Shown piece after piece: positions 1-7,030 of a stretch of 18,507 bases of DNA. The notes under the pieces are model-generated. The model was not told where the DNA came from. It did not search any database and saw only the letters and a program-made list of their open reading frames with translations. Source of the DNA: an uncultured Eubacteriales bacterium (GTDB lineage Bacteria > Bacillota > Clostridia > Oscillospirales > CAG-272). The position numbers and the translations under genes are program-made. How positions within the stretch are numbered: the first letter of the stretch is position 1; the number at the start of each line of letters is the position of its first letter. The stretch covers positions 1 to 18,507 of the forward strand of contig USPP01000005.1 of assembly GCA_900556615.1 (NCBI GenBank). Direction: 5' to 3'.

Positions 1-11
1 CGGGAAAATGC

Positions 12-48
12 CGGGCTTGTTGCTTAACGCAACAGCCCGTTATTTTTT
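12..48 (+). terminator. Rho-independent terminator of an upstream gene
   Basis: CGGGC (12-16) and TGTTGC (18-23), with T17 bulged, pair with GCAACA (29-34) and GCCCG (35-39) across a five-base loop. A T-rich tract follows at 40-48. The gene it terminates lies outside the window to the left. Confidence 0.8.
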
Positions 49-78
49 GATTCATTTCCCGAATATTCATTCCGCCTC

Positions 79-107
79 TTGACAAATTTCATTTTTAACT
101 CTATAAT
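79..107 (+). promoter_or_regulatory. Consensus sigma-A promoter of the RpiR regulator gene
   Basis: TTGACA at 79-84 and TATAAT at 102-107 are both perfect and are separated by 17 bp. Transcription should start near 114, giving a leader of about 165 nt before the ATG at 280. The leader contains an inverted repeat GGATAT (132-137)/ATATCC (153-158). The TTG inside the -35 box opens the long reading frame, so a gene start called there would be wrong. Confidence 0.85.
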
Positions 108-279
108 TGAGATAATAATTCGCATTATGAAGGATATACCGCTTCAGCCTGCATATCCGGTTATGCGTGTATTTTTTTGCGTAATAACAGACTCAAATTG
201 CAGGAAACGGCAAAGTCCGATTCATAAACCATCACAAACGGAGGGCTTTCATCTGATTTCGATGATAAGCGGAAGGCAT

Positions 280-1143
280 ATGAAAAACGATCTTCTTGAC
301 AGAATAAAAGACATGATCCCGGAATTTTCAAAAGGACAGCGATCTATCGGCAGTTATCTCATCGCCAATTACGATAAAGCGGCCTTTATGACTGCCTCAA
401 AGCTCGGAGAAGTAACAGGCGTCAGCGAGTCCACCGTCGTAAGATTTGCCTCCGCTCTCGGCTTTGAAGGCTATCCGGAGCTTCAGACGGCTCTTCAGGA
501 GCTGATCAGAATGAAGCTTACCCCTGTTCAGCGTATGGAGGTAACAAATGATCGGATCGGAAACGGAGACGTACTGGAAAGCGTTCTCAATTCCGATATT
601 TCCAAAATACGCGCCACCCTTGAAAGCGTAAGCAGAAAGGATTTTGACAGTGCGGTAGACGCGCTTATGAACTCACGCAAGATTTATATAATCGGAATGA
701 GAAGCTCAGCGTCTTTAGCAAATTTTCTCGCATTTAATTTCCGATTCATGTTTGAACGCGTATCGCTCGTACAGACCACAAGCGGAAGCGAGGTTTTTGA
801 ACAGCTCCTGCGTGTATCCGATAAAGATGCGGTTATCGCAATCAGCTTTCCCCGCTATTCAAAACGGATCATCAGTGCCGTTGAATATGCACGTTCGCAA
901 AAAGCGCATATCATCGCTCTCACCGACAGCGACCGCTCTCCGATCGCGCCTTATGCCGATTCAAAGCTCTATGCCAAAAGTGATATGGCGTCCTTTGTTG
1001 ATTCCCTTGTCGCTCCTCTCAGCATAATCGACGCTCTTATCGTGGCAGTGTCTCGCAAAAAACAGACTGAGCTTGAAGATGTATTCAGCCGACTCGAAAA
1101 AATATGGGACGAATACGACGTTTACGACAAAGATAAAGTGTAA
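280..1143 (+). CDS. MurR/RpiR family transcriptional regulator
   Basis: This 287-residue protein has the two domains of the RpiR family. An N-terminal helix-turn-helix domain (about residues 1-77) contains KGQRSIGSYL and a recognition region GVSESTVVRFASALGFEGYP. A sugar-phosphate isomerase (SIS) domain (about 115-260) contains YIIGMRSSASLANFL and VIAISFPRYSKRII. RpiR proteins bind DNA as dimers and sense phosphorylated sugars, often amino sugars. The ATG at 280 matches the usual family start; GGAAGG sits only 3 nt before it, so initiation may be weak. An in-frame ATG at 262 is an alternative. The reading frame runs upstream to TTG 79, but that codon lies inside the promoter. The next gene downstream is a flavoprotein, which does not reveal the regulon. 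Effector and targets are unknown. Confidence 0.92.
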   Translation: MKNDLLDRIKDMIPEFSKGQRSIGSYLIANYDKAAFMTASKLGEVTGVSESTVVRFASALGFEGYPELQTALQELIRMKLTPVQRMEVTNDRIGNGDVLESVLNSDISKIRATLESVSRKDFDSAVDALMNSRKIYIIGMRSSASLANFLAFNFRFMFERVSLVQTTSGSEVFEQLLRVSDKDAVIAISFPRYSKRIISAVEYARSQKAHIIALTDSDRSPIAPYADSKLYAKSDMASFVDSLVAPLSIIDALIVAVSRKKQTELEDVFSRLEKIWDEYDVYDKDKV

Positions 1144-1160
1144 AAGGCCACGCGTCGGGC

Positions 1161-1179
1161 AACCGCCTGACGGTTTTGA
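1161..1179 (+). terminator. Weak candidate terminator after the RpiR gene
   Basis: AACCG (1161-1165) pairs with CGGTT (1171-1175) and runs into a T-rich stretch. Two further small stem-loops follow before the next gene: TTGCCG/CGGCAA (1184-1204) and TTAAGC/GCTTAA (1212-1229). The stem is short, so readthrough into the flavoprotein gene is quite possible. Confidence 0.3.
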
Positions 1180-1281
1180 GTCTTTGCCGAAAAGCAGCCG
1201 GCAATCTTGGTTAAGCGCAGCCTGCTTAATCCCGGCAGAAAAGGAGACCTTTGCAAAATCAAAGGCAAAGTCATAAAACAA

Positions 1282-2499
1282 ATGAAAAAAATCGCAATAG
1301 TAGGAGGCGGCGCTGCTGGTATGATGGCGGCGGCAAGGCTTATTTCCGGCAGTGCCGATGTTACCCTGTTCGAAAGAAACGACAGGCTCGGTCTTAAGCT
1401 CGGCATCACAGGTAAAGGCAGATGCAATATAACCAACAACTGCACAGCCGAAGAATTCATGGCGAACATTCCGACCAATTCCCGTTTTCTCTATTCCGCA
1501 TACAGTGCCTTCTCCTGTTTGGATACCATGAATTTTTTTGAAGAGCACGGCGTGCCTCTCAAAACAGAACGAGGAAACCGCGTCTTTCCGAAATCCGATC
1601 GTGCAGGAGATATCGTTCATGCTCTGCGCGATATCGTAAAAGGACATACTGTAAATAAAAGAGTCTCCGAAATAACCGCTGAGGATGGTTCTGTTACGGG
1701 ACTTATCGCAGGAGGAAAACATTACCGCTTCGATGCGGTCATACTCTGCACAGGCGGAATGTCATATCCCAAAACAGGCTCTGACGGCGACGGCTATCGC
1801 TTTGCCAAAGAGCTCGGTCACACGGTAACAAAGCTTTCTCCCTCCCTTGTACCGATAGAATCGCCCGACCGTTTCTGTGCGGAAATGCAAGGACTGTCAC
1901 TAAAAAATGTTTCCGCCGTAATGATAAGAAGTGACGGAAAAGAAGCATATTCTGACTTCGGAGAAATGATGTTCACTCATTTTGGAGTGACAGGTCCTAT
2001 GATACTATCGGCTTCCTCCATGATTCCCGACCTTGAACCGGGAAAATACACCCTTGTCATCGACCTCAAGCCGGCGCTCGATGAAAAAACACTTGACAGC
2101 CGCCTTCTCTCTGATTTTTCGAAAAATATCAATCGGGATTTTTCCAATTCCCTCGGTGCTCTTCTTCCCTCGAAAATGATTCCTGTTTTCGTCTCGCTAA
2201 GCGGAATTGATCCCAATAAGAAGGTAAATTCCATAACCAGAGAGGAACGCCGCAGAATCATCTCTCTGCTTAAATCCTTTCCTGTGAGACTTTCCCGCTT
2301 CCGCCCGATAGAGGAAGCAATCATCACAAAGGGAGGGGTTTCCACCAAGGAGATTAACCCGAAAACAATGGAATCCAAACTTGTGAAAGGACTGTATTTT
2401 GCGGGTGAAATTATCGATGTTGACGGATATACCGGCGGGTTTAATCTTCAAATCGCCTTTTCCACTGCGGTTTGTGCGGCTGACAGTGCAGAAAAGTAA
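1282..2499 (+). CDS. HI0933-family FAD-dependent oxidoreductase (YhiN/BaiN-like)
   Basis: This 405-residue flavoprotein starts with a dinucleotide-binding motif (IVGGGAAGMMAAARL, residues 4-18). It carries the family signature GKGRCNITNN, then CTGGMSYPKTGSDGDGY, and a C-terminal FAD-binding motif GLYFAGEIIDVDGYTGGFN. The length is normal for the family. Members are soluble flavin enzymes; some have been linked to bile-acid reduction (BaiN), but for most the substrate is unknown, so no reaction is assigned. The ATG at 1282 places the Rossmann motif at the very N-terminus, as in relatives. The ribosome site there is poor (AAAGG about 16 nt upstream). The frame is open to TTG 1207, but those 25 extra residues look non-conserved. 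It lies 138 bp after the RpiR gene on the same strand and may be co-transcribed with it. Confidence 0.9.
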   Translation: MKKIAIVGGGAAGMMAAARLISGSADVTLFERNDRLGLKLGITGKGRCNITNNCTAEEFMANIPTNSRFLYSAYSAFSCLDTMNFFEEHGVPLKTERGNRVFPKSDRAGDIVHALRDIVKGHTVNKRVSEITAEDGSVTGLIAGGKHYRFDAVILCTGGMSYPKTGSDGDGYRFAKELGHTVTKLSPSLVPIESPDRFCAEMQGLSLKNVSAVMIRSDGKEAYSDFGEMMFTHFGVTGPMILSASSMIPDLEPGKYTLVIDLKPALDEKTLDSRLLSDFSKNINRDFSNSLGALLPSKMIPVFVSLSGIDPNKKVNSITREERRRIISLLKSFPVRLSRFRPIEEAIITKGGVSTKEINPKTMESKLVKGLYFAGEIIDVDGYTGGFNLQIAFSTAVCAADSAEK

Positions 2500-2534
2500 A
2501 TTATAATTATTTTGGAGCGCTGCCCCATTCCCCG

Positions 2535-2590
2535 CCTCTTTCTTAACAAGAAAGAGGGAAAGAATATTAGCCGAAAACACCGTTTTCGGC
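2535..2590. repeat. Two adjacent perfect inverted repeats after the flavoprotein gene
   Basis: The first stem-loop is CCTCTTTCTT (2535-2544)/AAGAAAGAGG (2548-2557) with a 3-base loop. The second is GCCGAAAAC (2570-2578)/GTTTTCGGC (2582-2590), also with a 3-base loop, 12 bp further on. Neither is followed by a T-run, so they are not classical terminators, though they could protect the 3' end of the upstream mRNA. The pairing of two perfect stems suggests a REP-like intergenic element. The stretch 2591-2735 holds no gene I can support. Confidence 0.55.
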
Positions 2591-2739
2591 AGACGCATAT
2601 TTCTGTTCGGAAAACCTTTCTCAATAACCCGTTAGGCAAATCAAAAAATACCCACCACTCCAAAGCGTGATGCCCTTAACGAAGAAAACCAAAACCGAAT
2701 AAGATGAAAAGACAAATTGTAACTGCAATGGAATTTTTA

Positions 2740-2768
2740 TTGACTTCCGCAATTAAAAATGATAGAAT
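2740..2768 (+). promoter_or_regulatory. Sigma-A promoter of the MATE transporter gene
   Basis: TTGACT (2740-2745) and TAGAAT (2763-2768) are separated by 17 bp. Transcription from about 2775 would give a 5' leader of roughly 200 nt before the ATG at 2978, unusually long and highly structured. Confidence 0.75.
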
Positions 2769-2790
2769 AATCATAAGCAAATAGTGACTT

Positions 2791-2934
2791 TAAGCGATTG
2801 CTATGGCAATTGGGAAGCTTACCGCAAACCTGACAGATTTTCGGTAACTTCCGGCGAATCGCACTTATGGTAGCAGACATGGGGTGACGGGAGCGTTGTC
2901 GTTTTTTTGGTATCTGCGATTGTATGCAGATGTC
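2791..2934 (+). promoter_or_regulatory. Structured 5' leader, candidate riboswitch (possibly guanidine-IV/mepA class)
   Basis: The leader folds into a closing stem GCGA(TT) (2794-2799)/(AA)TCGC (2857-2862). It encloses a short hairpin TTGC/GCAA (2798-2809) and a long arm GGAAG-c-TTACCG (2813-2824)/CGGTAA-CTTCC (2842-2852) with a 17-nt loop. Next come a weak GACGG/GTTGTC stem followed by seven T (2901-2908), and a stronger hairpin with a T-rich tail (2909-2950). GCAGA at 2873-2877 could pair with TCTGC at 2913-2917, which would break that last hairpin: a typical terminator/antiterminator choice. The guanidine-IV class (mepA motif) is known upstream of MATE genes in Clostridia, which fits the gene here. 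I could not compare it with the class consensus, so the class is an inference; a regulated, structured leader is better supported. Confidence 0.5.
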
Positions 2935-2950
2935 TTTCTTTTGTCCTTTT
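2909..2950 (+). terminator. Candidate attenuator hairpin in the MATE leader
   Basis: GGTATCTGC (2909-2917) pairs with GCAGATGTC (2926-2934), including two G-T pairs, around an 8-nt loop. A T-rich tract (2935-2950) follows. It lies upstream of the Shine-Dalgarno sequence, so it would stop transcription before the gene unless the left arm is captured by GCAGA at 2873-2877. Confidence 0.45.
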
Positions 2951-2977
2951 TGCTAATAACAACAGGAGGCGACGGAT

Positions 2978-4309
2978 ATGTTTCCCAAGCTCAAACTGTC
3001 GCTTAGCAGAATCAATTACAAGCTCTTTTTCGCATTGCTCGTCCTCGGGCTTACACCGACCGTCTACACCACGGTGCGCGTATTTTTCCTCGGACAGTTA
3101 CCGGGCGAATATTCTTACTCAATTGCGGGACAGCTCTCATGGGTCAATCTGATTTATGAAATTCTGAATGAAGCCATCATTCTGCCACTGTTCTATTTCG
3201 TTGGCAAGGTAAAAGACGATAAAGCAAAATTCACTAATTGCGTACGAACCGGTATGCTAATTTCCTTCGGCGTATATGCTGTGCTTTCTGCTGTAGTGCT
3301 AATGTTCGCAGAACCGCTGCTGAAGCTGATGGCAACTGAGGCAAGCATCGTCGAAGCCTCAGCATCCTACATACGCATCGAAAGCATTGCCAATATTTTC
3401 TCCATCCTCTCGCAGTTCGCTCTCGTCATATTAGTAACGGTGAATAAGAGCAAATATCTTTACGTACTTACCGGTGCGCGGCTCGTTCTATGCCTTGTTT
3501 CAGATACCTTTCTCGTGTCAAACTTGCCTGTGTCGGCGCACCTCGGTGTGAACGGCATCGGCTATTCCAACATAATCGTCAATGCGCTTCTGCTTGCCGT
3601 ATCGGTCGTTCTTCTCGCCAAAGAAAAAATCAAAATATTCACCAAGGCAAAGCCGGATTTCTCATGGACGAAAGAATTCGTTAAGATCGGCGGAATATCG
3701 GGCGTGGAATCTCTTGTCCGCAACGTTACCTATATGGTGATGATCGTGCGAATGGTCAACGTTGTAGGAGAACAAGGCACCTATTGGGTGGCAAATAATT
3801 TCATATGGGGGTGGCTTCTTCTGCCCGTACTCCAGTTGGGAGAACTCATTAAGCAAGAGGTAGCTGCAGATAAAGAAAACATTCGTAAAAATACGTTGGG
3901 CTATTTCGGAATCACGGCGATCATCTCAGCGCTGTGGTTCGTGAGCATTCCCGGCTGGAAACCGTTTATGACGTATGTGCTCGGCTTCACTGACGTGGAT
4001 AAACTCTTTGAACTCGTTCTGCTTCTCGTTGGCTTCTACGTTCTCTACGCCATCCAAAATGTATTCGACTCTACCTTCTACGGGCTCGGCAAGACGAAAT
4101 ATATGCTGTTCGAATCAGTGGTAACCAATATCGTCTATTACGGTATCGCATTTGTTCTTTATGTAACGGGTGCATGGGTGCCCACACTCGTCGGAATTGC
4201 TCTGCTGTTCGGTATTGGCAACGCCTTCGACAGCATCGTGTCTCTTGCGGCGTATGCGTTTCTCTTGAAAAAAGAGCGCATTAACATCTTTACAGCGGAA
4301 TACAGATGA
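2978..4309 (+). CDS. MATE family efflux transporter
   Basis: This 443-residue, very hydrophobic protein has about twelve predicted membrane helices, the size and layout of the MATE (multidrug and toxic compound extrusion) family. These pumps export cationic compounds in exchange for Na+ or H+. The segment HLGVNGIGYSNI (about residues 188-199) resembles the conserved MATE region after helix 5/6. The N-terminal half runs to about residue 220, followed by a charged cytoplasmic link (KEKIKIFTKAKPDFSWTKEF) and a second half, as expected for the pseudo-symmetric fold. It looks like a divergent member. The start is secure: AGGAGG (2964-2969) lies 8 nt before the ATG. It is monocistronic with its own promoter and a long structured leader. 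If that leader is a guanidine-IV riboswitch, the likely substrate is guanidinium or a related cation; this is inference. Confidence 0.87.
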   Translation: MFPKLKLSLSRINYKLFFALLVLGLTPTVYTTVRVFFLGQLPGEYSYSIAGQLSWVNLIYEILNEAIILPLFYFVGKVKDDKAKFTNCVRTGMLISFGVYAVLSAVVLMFAEPLLKLMATEASIVEASASYIRIESIANIFSILSQFALVILVTVNKSKYLYVLTGARLVLCLVSDTFLVSNLPVSAHLGVNGIGYSNIIVNALLLAVSVVLLAKEKIKIFTKAKPDFSWTKEFVKIGGISGVESLVRNVTYMVMIVRMVNVVGEQGTYWVANNFIWGWLLLPVLQLGELIKQEVAADKENIRKNTLGYFGITAIISALWFVSIPGWKPFMTYVLGFTDVDKLFELVLLLVGFYVLYAIQNVFDSTFYGLGKTKYMLFESVVTNIVYYGIAFVLYVTGAWVPTLVGIALLFGIGNAFDSIVSLAAYAFLLKKERINIFTAEYR

Positions 4310-4512
4310 TTGCCTTCCAAAGAAAAAAACAAAGCCAACACTGTAGATATTCCTCGTGTTGCCCGTGTACCGGGAAAAGCGAAACGACAAACAACCAAAA
4401 AGAAAAACGCCTATTCCGGGCGATTTGAGAACGAGGTTAGCCAAGGGGGATTTTGAAAGATTTGCGGTAACTTTTCAAGCTTTTTATTGGGTTGAAAATC
4501 AAGCAGGAGAAA

Positions 4513-4540
4513 GAGTCGGGGCGCAAACGCCTCTCGACTC
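4513..4540. repeat. Stem-loop in the 4310-4983 region
   Basis: GAGTCG (4513-4518) pairs with CGACTC (4535-4540). An inner stem GGGCG/CGCCT closes a CAAA loop, with a CT bulge. No T-run follows directly. Confidence 0.55.
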
Positions 4541-4549
4541 GGCTCACAT

Positions 4550-4581
4550 CGGACGGCGTTGCCGACCGCACAAGTTTTTTT
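4550..4581 (+). terminator. Possible terminator downstream of the MATE gene
   Basis: CGG-A-CGGC (4550-4557) pairs with GCCG-A-CCG (4561-4568) around a GTT loop, with one A-A mismatch. Seven T follow at 4575-4581 after a 6-nt gap. It lies 240 nt past the MATE stop codon. The gap before the T-run weakens the call. Confidence 0.4.
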
Positions 4582-4697
4582 CGACATTTTTGCTTTTTCT
4601 CCGAAGTAGTACCATCATTAAGAGCAAGAGGGCACTTTAGGAGCAGAGAATCCACAAAAGTACCGTAACACAAGAAAAACATAGGTGCCAAAGCAGC

Positions 4698-4725
4698 AGC
4701 CGGAAGGTTTTTATACCTTCCGGCT
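4698..4725. repeat. Perfect 11-bp stem-loop
   Basis: AGCCGGAAGGT (4698-4708) and ACCTTCCGGCT (4715-4725) form a perfect stem with a T-rich 6-nt loop. It sits between converging transcripts (MATE gene on +, anti-sigma gene on -) and could insulate both, but has no flanking T-run on either strand. Confidence 0.55.
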
Positions 4726-4983
4726 ACCCACTATCCGTTAAGAACATCACGAAAAGCAGAGACAAGTGTTCTTTCGCTTTAATGCTTCATTTATGGCAAT
4801 ACCGCCGGGTTCTGACGATACAGATGCGAAGTCATATTTTCCATCAACGATACAAAATGAGAAGGCAAGAGAGGCTACTCTGCCGACGAATTTTATGAAG
4901 TGTGACGGAAAATGAACAAGCAGATATGCCGTCAAGACGCAAGCCGTACTCCAATAGTATTTCCTTAATAAAACAAACGGGAA

Positions 4984-6204
4984 TCAGCGATACTGTTCAA
5001 ACTCCTCGCTGTCAACCTCTCTGAAGTCGCTGCGGACGCTCGCCTTAATGTCATCGGGAAGTATTCCTTCTCCTTCAATGATAACTGTCCATGATGCTTC
5101 ATCGGCAGTCACATTCGCCCCTTTTTCTGTTACGGTCTCAAGCATAACCTCAATTCCGGACCAATCATTGAGCAAGGATCGTACATTCAGCCTATAAGAA
5201 CCGCTTCCGACACTGGCACCGACCATCGCGAGATAATTTGTCTTGAAATAATCATCCGAGTATCGATCCAGCGTATCCTTCATCGCGTCAAGCTCATCGG
5301 AATTTTCAAGATAGCGTTGAAGGTGTTTTTCAAGCTCATCCCGCGACCGGATCAGCGTACATTTCGGCTCCGTACAGTCATCATCATACACACCGACTCT
5401 GAAGTAAGAAGCTTTGGCCGTATCATCTGTTTCGCAAAAACTTACCTCTACCGTTTCATCGGCTCCGAGTTTTTCACCTGTTTCAATAAGCCAGCAAAAT
5501 TCACGCAGATCATCTGTATATACCTCGGGCATATAAGTGTTCACCACCACTGTCACCACTCCCGCTTCTTGCCTGACAAGCGAGGAAAGCATATACCGAA
5601 AGCTGCCGCTTGCCGCTTCTATCGGAAGCACTATAAGGTCGTGCGTTTCAAAGTATTCGTCACTGTATGAATCGGAAAAATCCAGCATATCTTTTTCCCA
5701 TTTCAAATACGCATCGGTTATCTGTGATATTAACTTTTCATCTTCGACATCCGGAACAACCAAAGGGTTCTTTTCTTTTCTCTCCTCAATATATTCTGTC
5801 AGTTCATTCTTGCTGCGGATAACCACAGCCTTATTCCAACCGTCTACATTGCCGTTGTATCCCCAACAAAACAGAGCGCTCTTATAGATAACGGGAATCA
5901 TCTCTCCCATCTGATTCGGCATATCGTTCCCCGTATCGATCAATATATTGGACGATATATATGTCTCTGCCCCGGTGCTTGCTGGTCCGCTCTTTTTCGT
6001 CAGAGACGGCAGAATAACCGCAGCTCCTATCATTCCTGTAACGATAAGCAGACACGCTGCCGCCTCAATCCATCGTCCAATACCTCTTCTCTTTTTCTCC
6101 GGCACCGTCTCTGACCTGCCCGAGGATATACGGGCACCCGCGCTCTCGCTGACAATACGGTCGTCAAGCTCTCCGATGATCCGAGACAATTTATCTTTAT
6201 TCAT
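4984..6204 (-). CDS. Membrane-anchored partner of the ECF sigma factor (putative anti-sigma factor)
   Basis: This 406-residue protein has a short charged cytoplasmic segment (1-44), one membrane helix (about 45-68, WIEAAACLLIVTGMIGAAV) and a large extracellular part. That part contains a duplication: residues 127-243 and 283-380 share IRSKNEL/IRSRDEL, YSDEYFETHDL/YSDDYFKTNYL and GSFRYMLSSL/GSYRLNVRSL. The gene overlaps the sigma gene by 4 nt (ATGA), with GGAGGA just upstream, so the two are translationally coupled. This is the standard arrangement for a sigma factor and the membrane protein that holds it inactive. No zinc-binding HxxxCxxC anti-sigma motif is visible, so binding would rest on the short N-terminal helix. 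The anti-sigma role is inferred from position and topology; the signal sensed by the duplicated domain is unknown. Confidence 0.75.
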   Translation of the reverse strand: MNKDKLSRIIGELDDRIVSESAGARISSGRSETVPEKKRRGIGRWIEAAACLLIVTGMIGAAVILPSLTKKSGPASTGAETYISSNILIDTGNDMPNQMGEMIPVIYKSALFCWGYNGNVDGWNKAVVIRSKNELTEYIEERKEKNPLVVPDVEDEKLISQITDAYLKWEKDMLDFSDSYSDEYFETHDLIVLPIEAASGSFRYMLSSLVRQEAGVVTVVVNTYMPEVYTDDLREFCWLIETGEKLGADETVEVSFCETDDTAKASYFRVGVYDDDCTEPKCTLIRSRDELEKHLQRYLENSDELDAMKDTLDRYSDDYFKTNYLAMVGASVGSGSYRLNVRSLLNDWSGIEVMLETVTEKGANVTADEASWTVIIEGEGILPDDIKASVRSDFREVDSEEFEQYR

Positions 6205-6761
6205 ATACTGACGTCCTCCTTTTCAAGATAAATCTTTAAATCTTTCCGTGTGCGGAGAAGCATCATCTTTACCTGCCCTTTACTCATACCGAGAGAAAGC
6301 GCAATATCCGAAATCGAATCGCAAAACCAATATCGCATAACAAAGCCTTTTCGCTTGTCAGAATCTATACTGAAAAGATATCTCTCAATAAGTTCTCTTA
6401 TACGAAGCCCTTCGCTTATATCCTCAATGTCTTCGGTGTCCTGTAAAACAGCCGACAACTCCTCCAGGACTGCATCGTATCTGCCCCCGCCACGTTTTTG
6501 CCTGCCTTTAGCTTTTCTGCGGTTAAAGGCAAGGTTCCGTGTGATTTTTGCTATGTACGCGCAAAAATCGTACGGCTCCTGCGGCGGAATACAGTTCCAT
6601 ACGGTAAGATAGACATCGGAGGTGCATTCTTCCGCATCAGCTTCATTACGCAAAATATTTCTTGCAATACTGCGGCACATTTTTCCGTATTTCTTCTCGG
6701 TTTCTGAAACTGCCTCCTCGGATCGCTCTCGGTACAGTGCGATAATACGGGAATCCTCCAT
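6201..6761 (-). CDS. ECF-type RNA polymerase sigma factor
   Basis: This 186-residue protein has the two-domain layout of extracytoplasmic-function sigma factors. Region 2 (about 18-85) contains the typical ILRNEADAEECTSDVYLTVW and the -10 recognition stretch FCAYIAKITRNLAFNRRK. Region 4 (about 118-178) is a helix-turn-helix with SISDIALSLGMSKGQVKMML, which reads the -35 box. The start at 6761 is well supported: AAAGGAG lies 6 nt upstream. The gene is first in a two-gene unit with the overlapping membrane protein. The upstream region carries a sigma-A promoter and a second promoter-like element nearer the gene that could be its own target, as is common for ECF factors. No other member of its regulon is recognisable in the window. 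Confidence 0.93.
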   Translation of the reverse strand: MEDSRIIALYRERSEEAVSETEKKYGKMCRSIARNILRNEADAEECTSDVYLTVWNCIPPQEPYDFCAYIAKITRNLAFNRRKAKGRQKRGGGRYDAVLEELSAVLQDTEDIEDISEGLRIRELIERYLFSIDSDKRKGFVMRYWFCDSISDIALSLGMSKGQVKMMLLRTRKDLKIYLEKEDVSI

Positions 6762-6793
6762 CGGTTTCTCCTTTCACGGTTTGAAGATCTTCA

Positions 6794-6829
6794 ATTATAA
6801 AGACAACTTTTTTCCCGGCAGGGTAACGG
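6794..6829 (-). promoter_or_regulatory. Possible ECF autoregulatory promoter
   Basis: On the minus strand, CCGTTACCC (6829-6821) is followed by a GGGAAAAAAGTTGTC spacer and TATAAT (6799-6794). There is no sigma-A -35 box at the right distance, and GTTAC/GTC elements are typical of ECF-dependent promoters. Autoregulation is inferred. Confidence 0.4.
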
Positions 6830-6866
6830 TACAATCAAAAAATTTCTCTATAGAAAAGTTATTCTT

Positions 6867-6895
6867 AGTATATCATAAAAATGAGCACCATACAA
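6867..6895 (-). promoter_or_regulatory. Sigma-A promoter of the ECF sigma operon
   Basis: On the minus strand, TTGTAT (6895-6890) and TATACT (6872-6867) are 17 bp apart, and an extended -10 TG precedes the -10 box. It lies about 105 bp upstream of the sigma gene. Confidence 0.6.
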
Positions 6896-6939
6896 TTCTT
6901 GAATAACGAATACTAATAAATTCACGCTTGAATAGTCAA

Positions 6940-6973
6940 ATACCCACCACATCCCAATCAATGTGGTGGGTAT
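6940..6973 (-). terminator. Terminator after the solute-binding protein gene
   Basis: ATACCCACCACAT (6940-6952) and ATGTGGTGGGTAT (6961-6973) form a perfect 13-bp stem with an 8-nt loop. On the minus strand the stem is followed by TTTGACTATT. It lies 58-91 nt past the stop at 7031. A 12-bp palindrome (CGATTCGAATCG, 7004-7015) lies between the stop codon and this stem. Confidence 0.75.
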
Positions 6974-7030
6974 CTTCATATACTTTTTTTTTCGTCACGA
7001 TTCCGATTCGAATCGTCTTTCGTCTTTCAC

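Larger units (their letters stand above)
4310..4983. other. Gene-free stem-loop-rich region, possible intergenic repeat element
   Basis: I find no convincing gene in these 674 bp. The reading frames are short, mutually overlapping on both strands and lack ribosome sites. The region holds three clear stem-loops (4513-4540, 4550-4568, 4698-4725). A 62-codon minus-strand frame (4747-4935, TTG start) ends in an oddly protein-like stretch (GGIAINEALKRKNTCLCF) but has no good start. The number of hairpins and the amount of DNA between converging genes suggest a dispersed non-coding repeat; a genome search is needed to prove it. Confidence 0.4.

Noticed and set aside
961..1722. 253-codon minus-strand reading frame opposite the RpiR and flavoprotein genes
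   Set aside because: It spans two well-supported genes on the other strand, is rich in Cys/Phe/Ser as antisense frames are, and has no recognisable domain.
4356..4640. 94-codon plus-strand frame after the MATE gene
   Set aside because: There is no ribosome site, it overlaps stem-loops and an opposing frame (4437-4691), and the composition is not protein-like. It is treated as part of a non-coding region.
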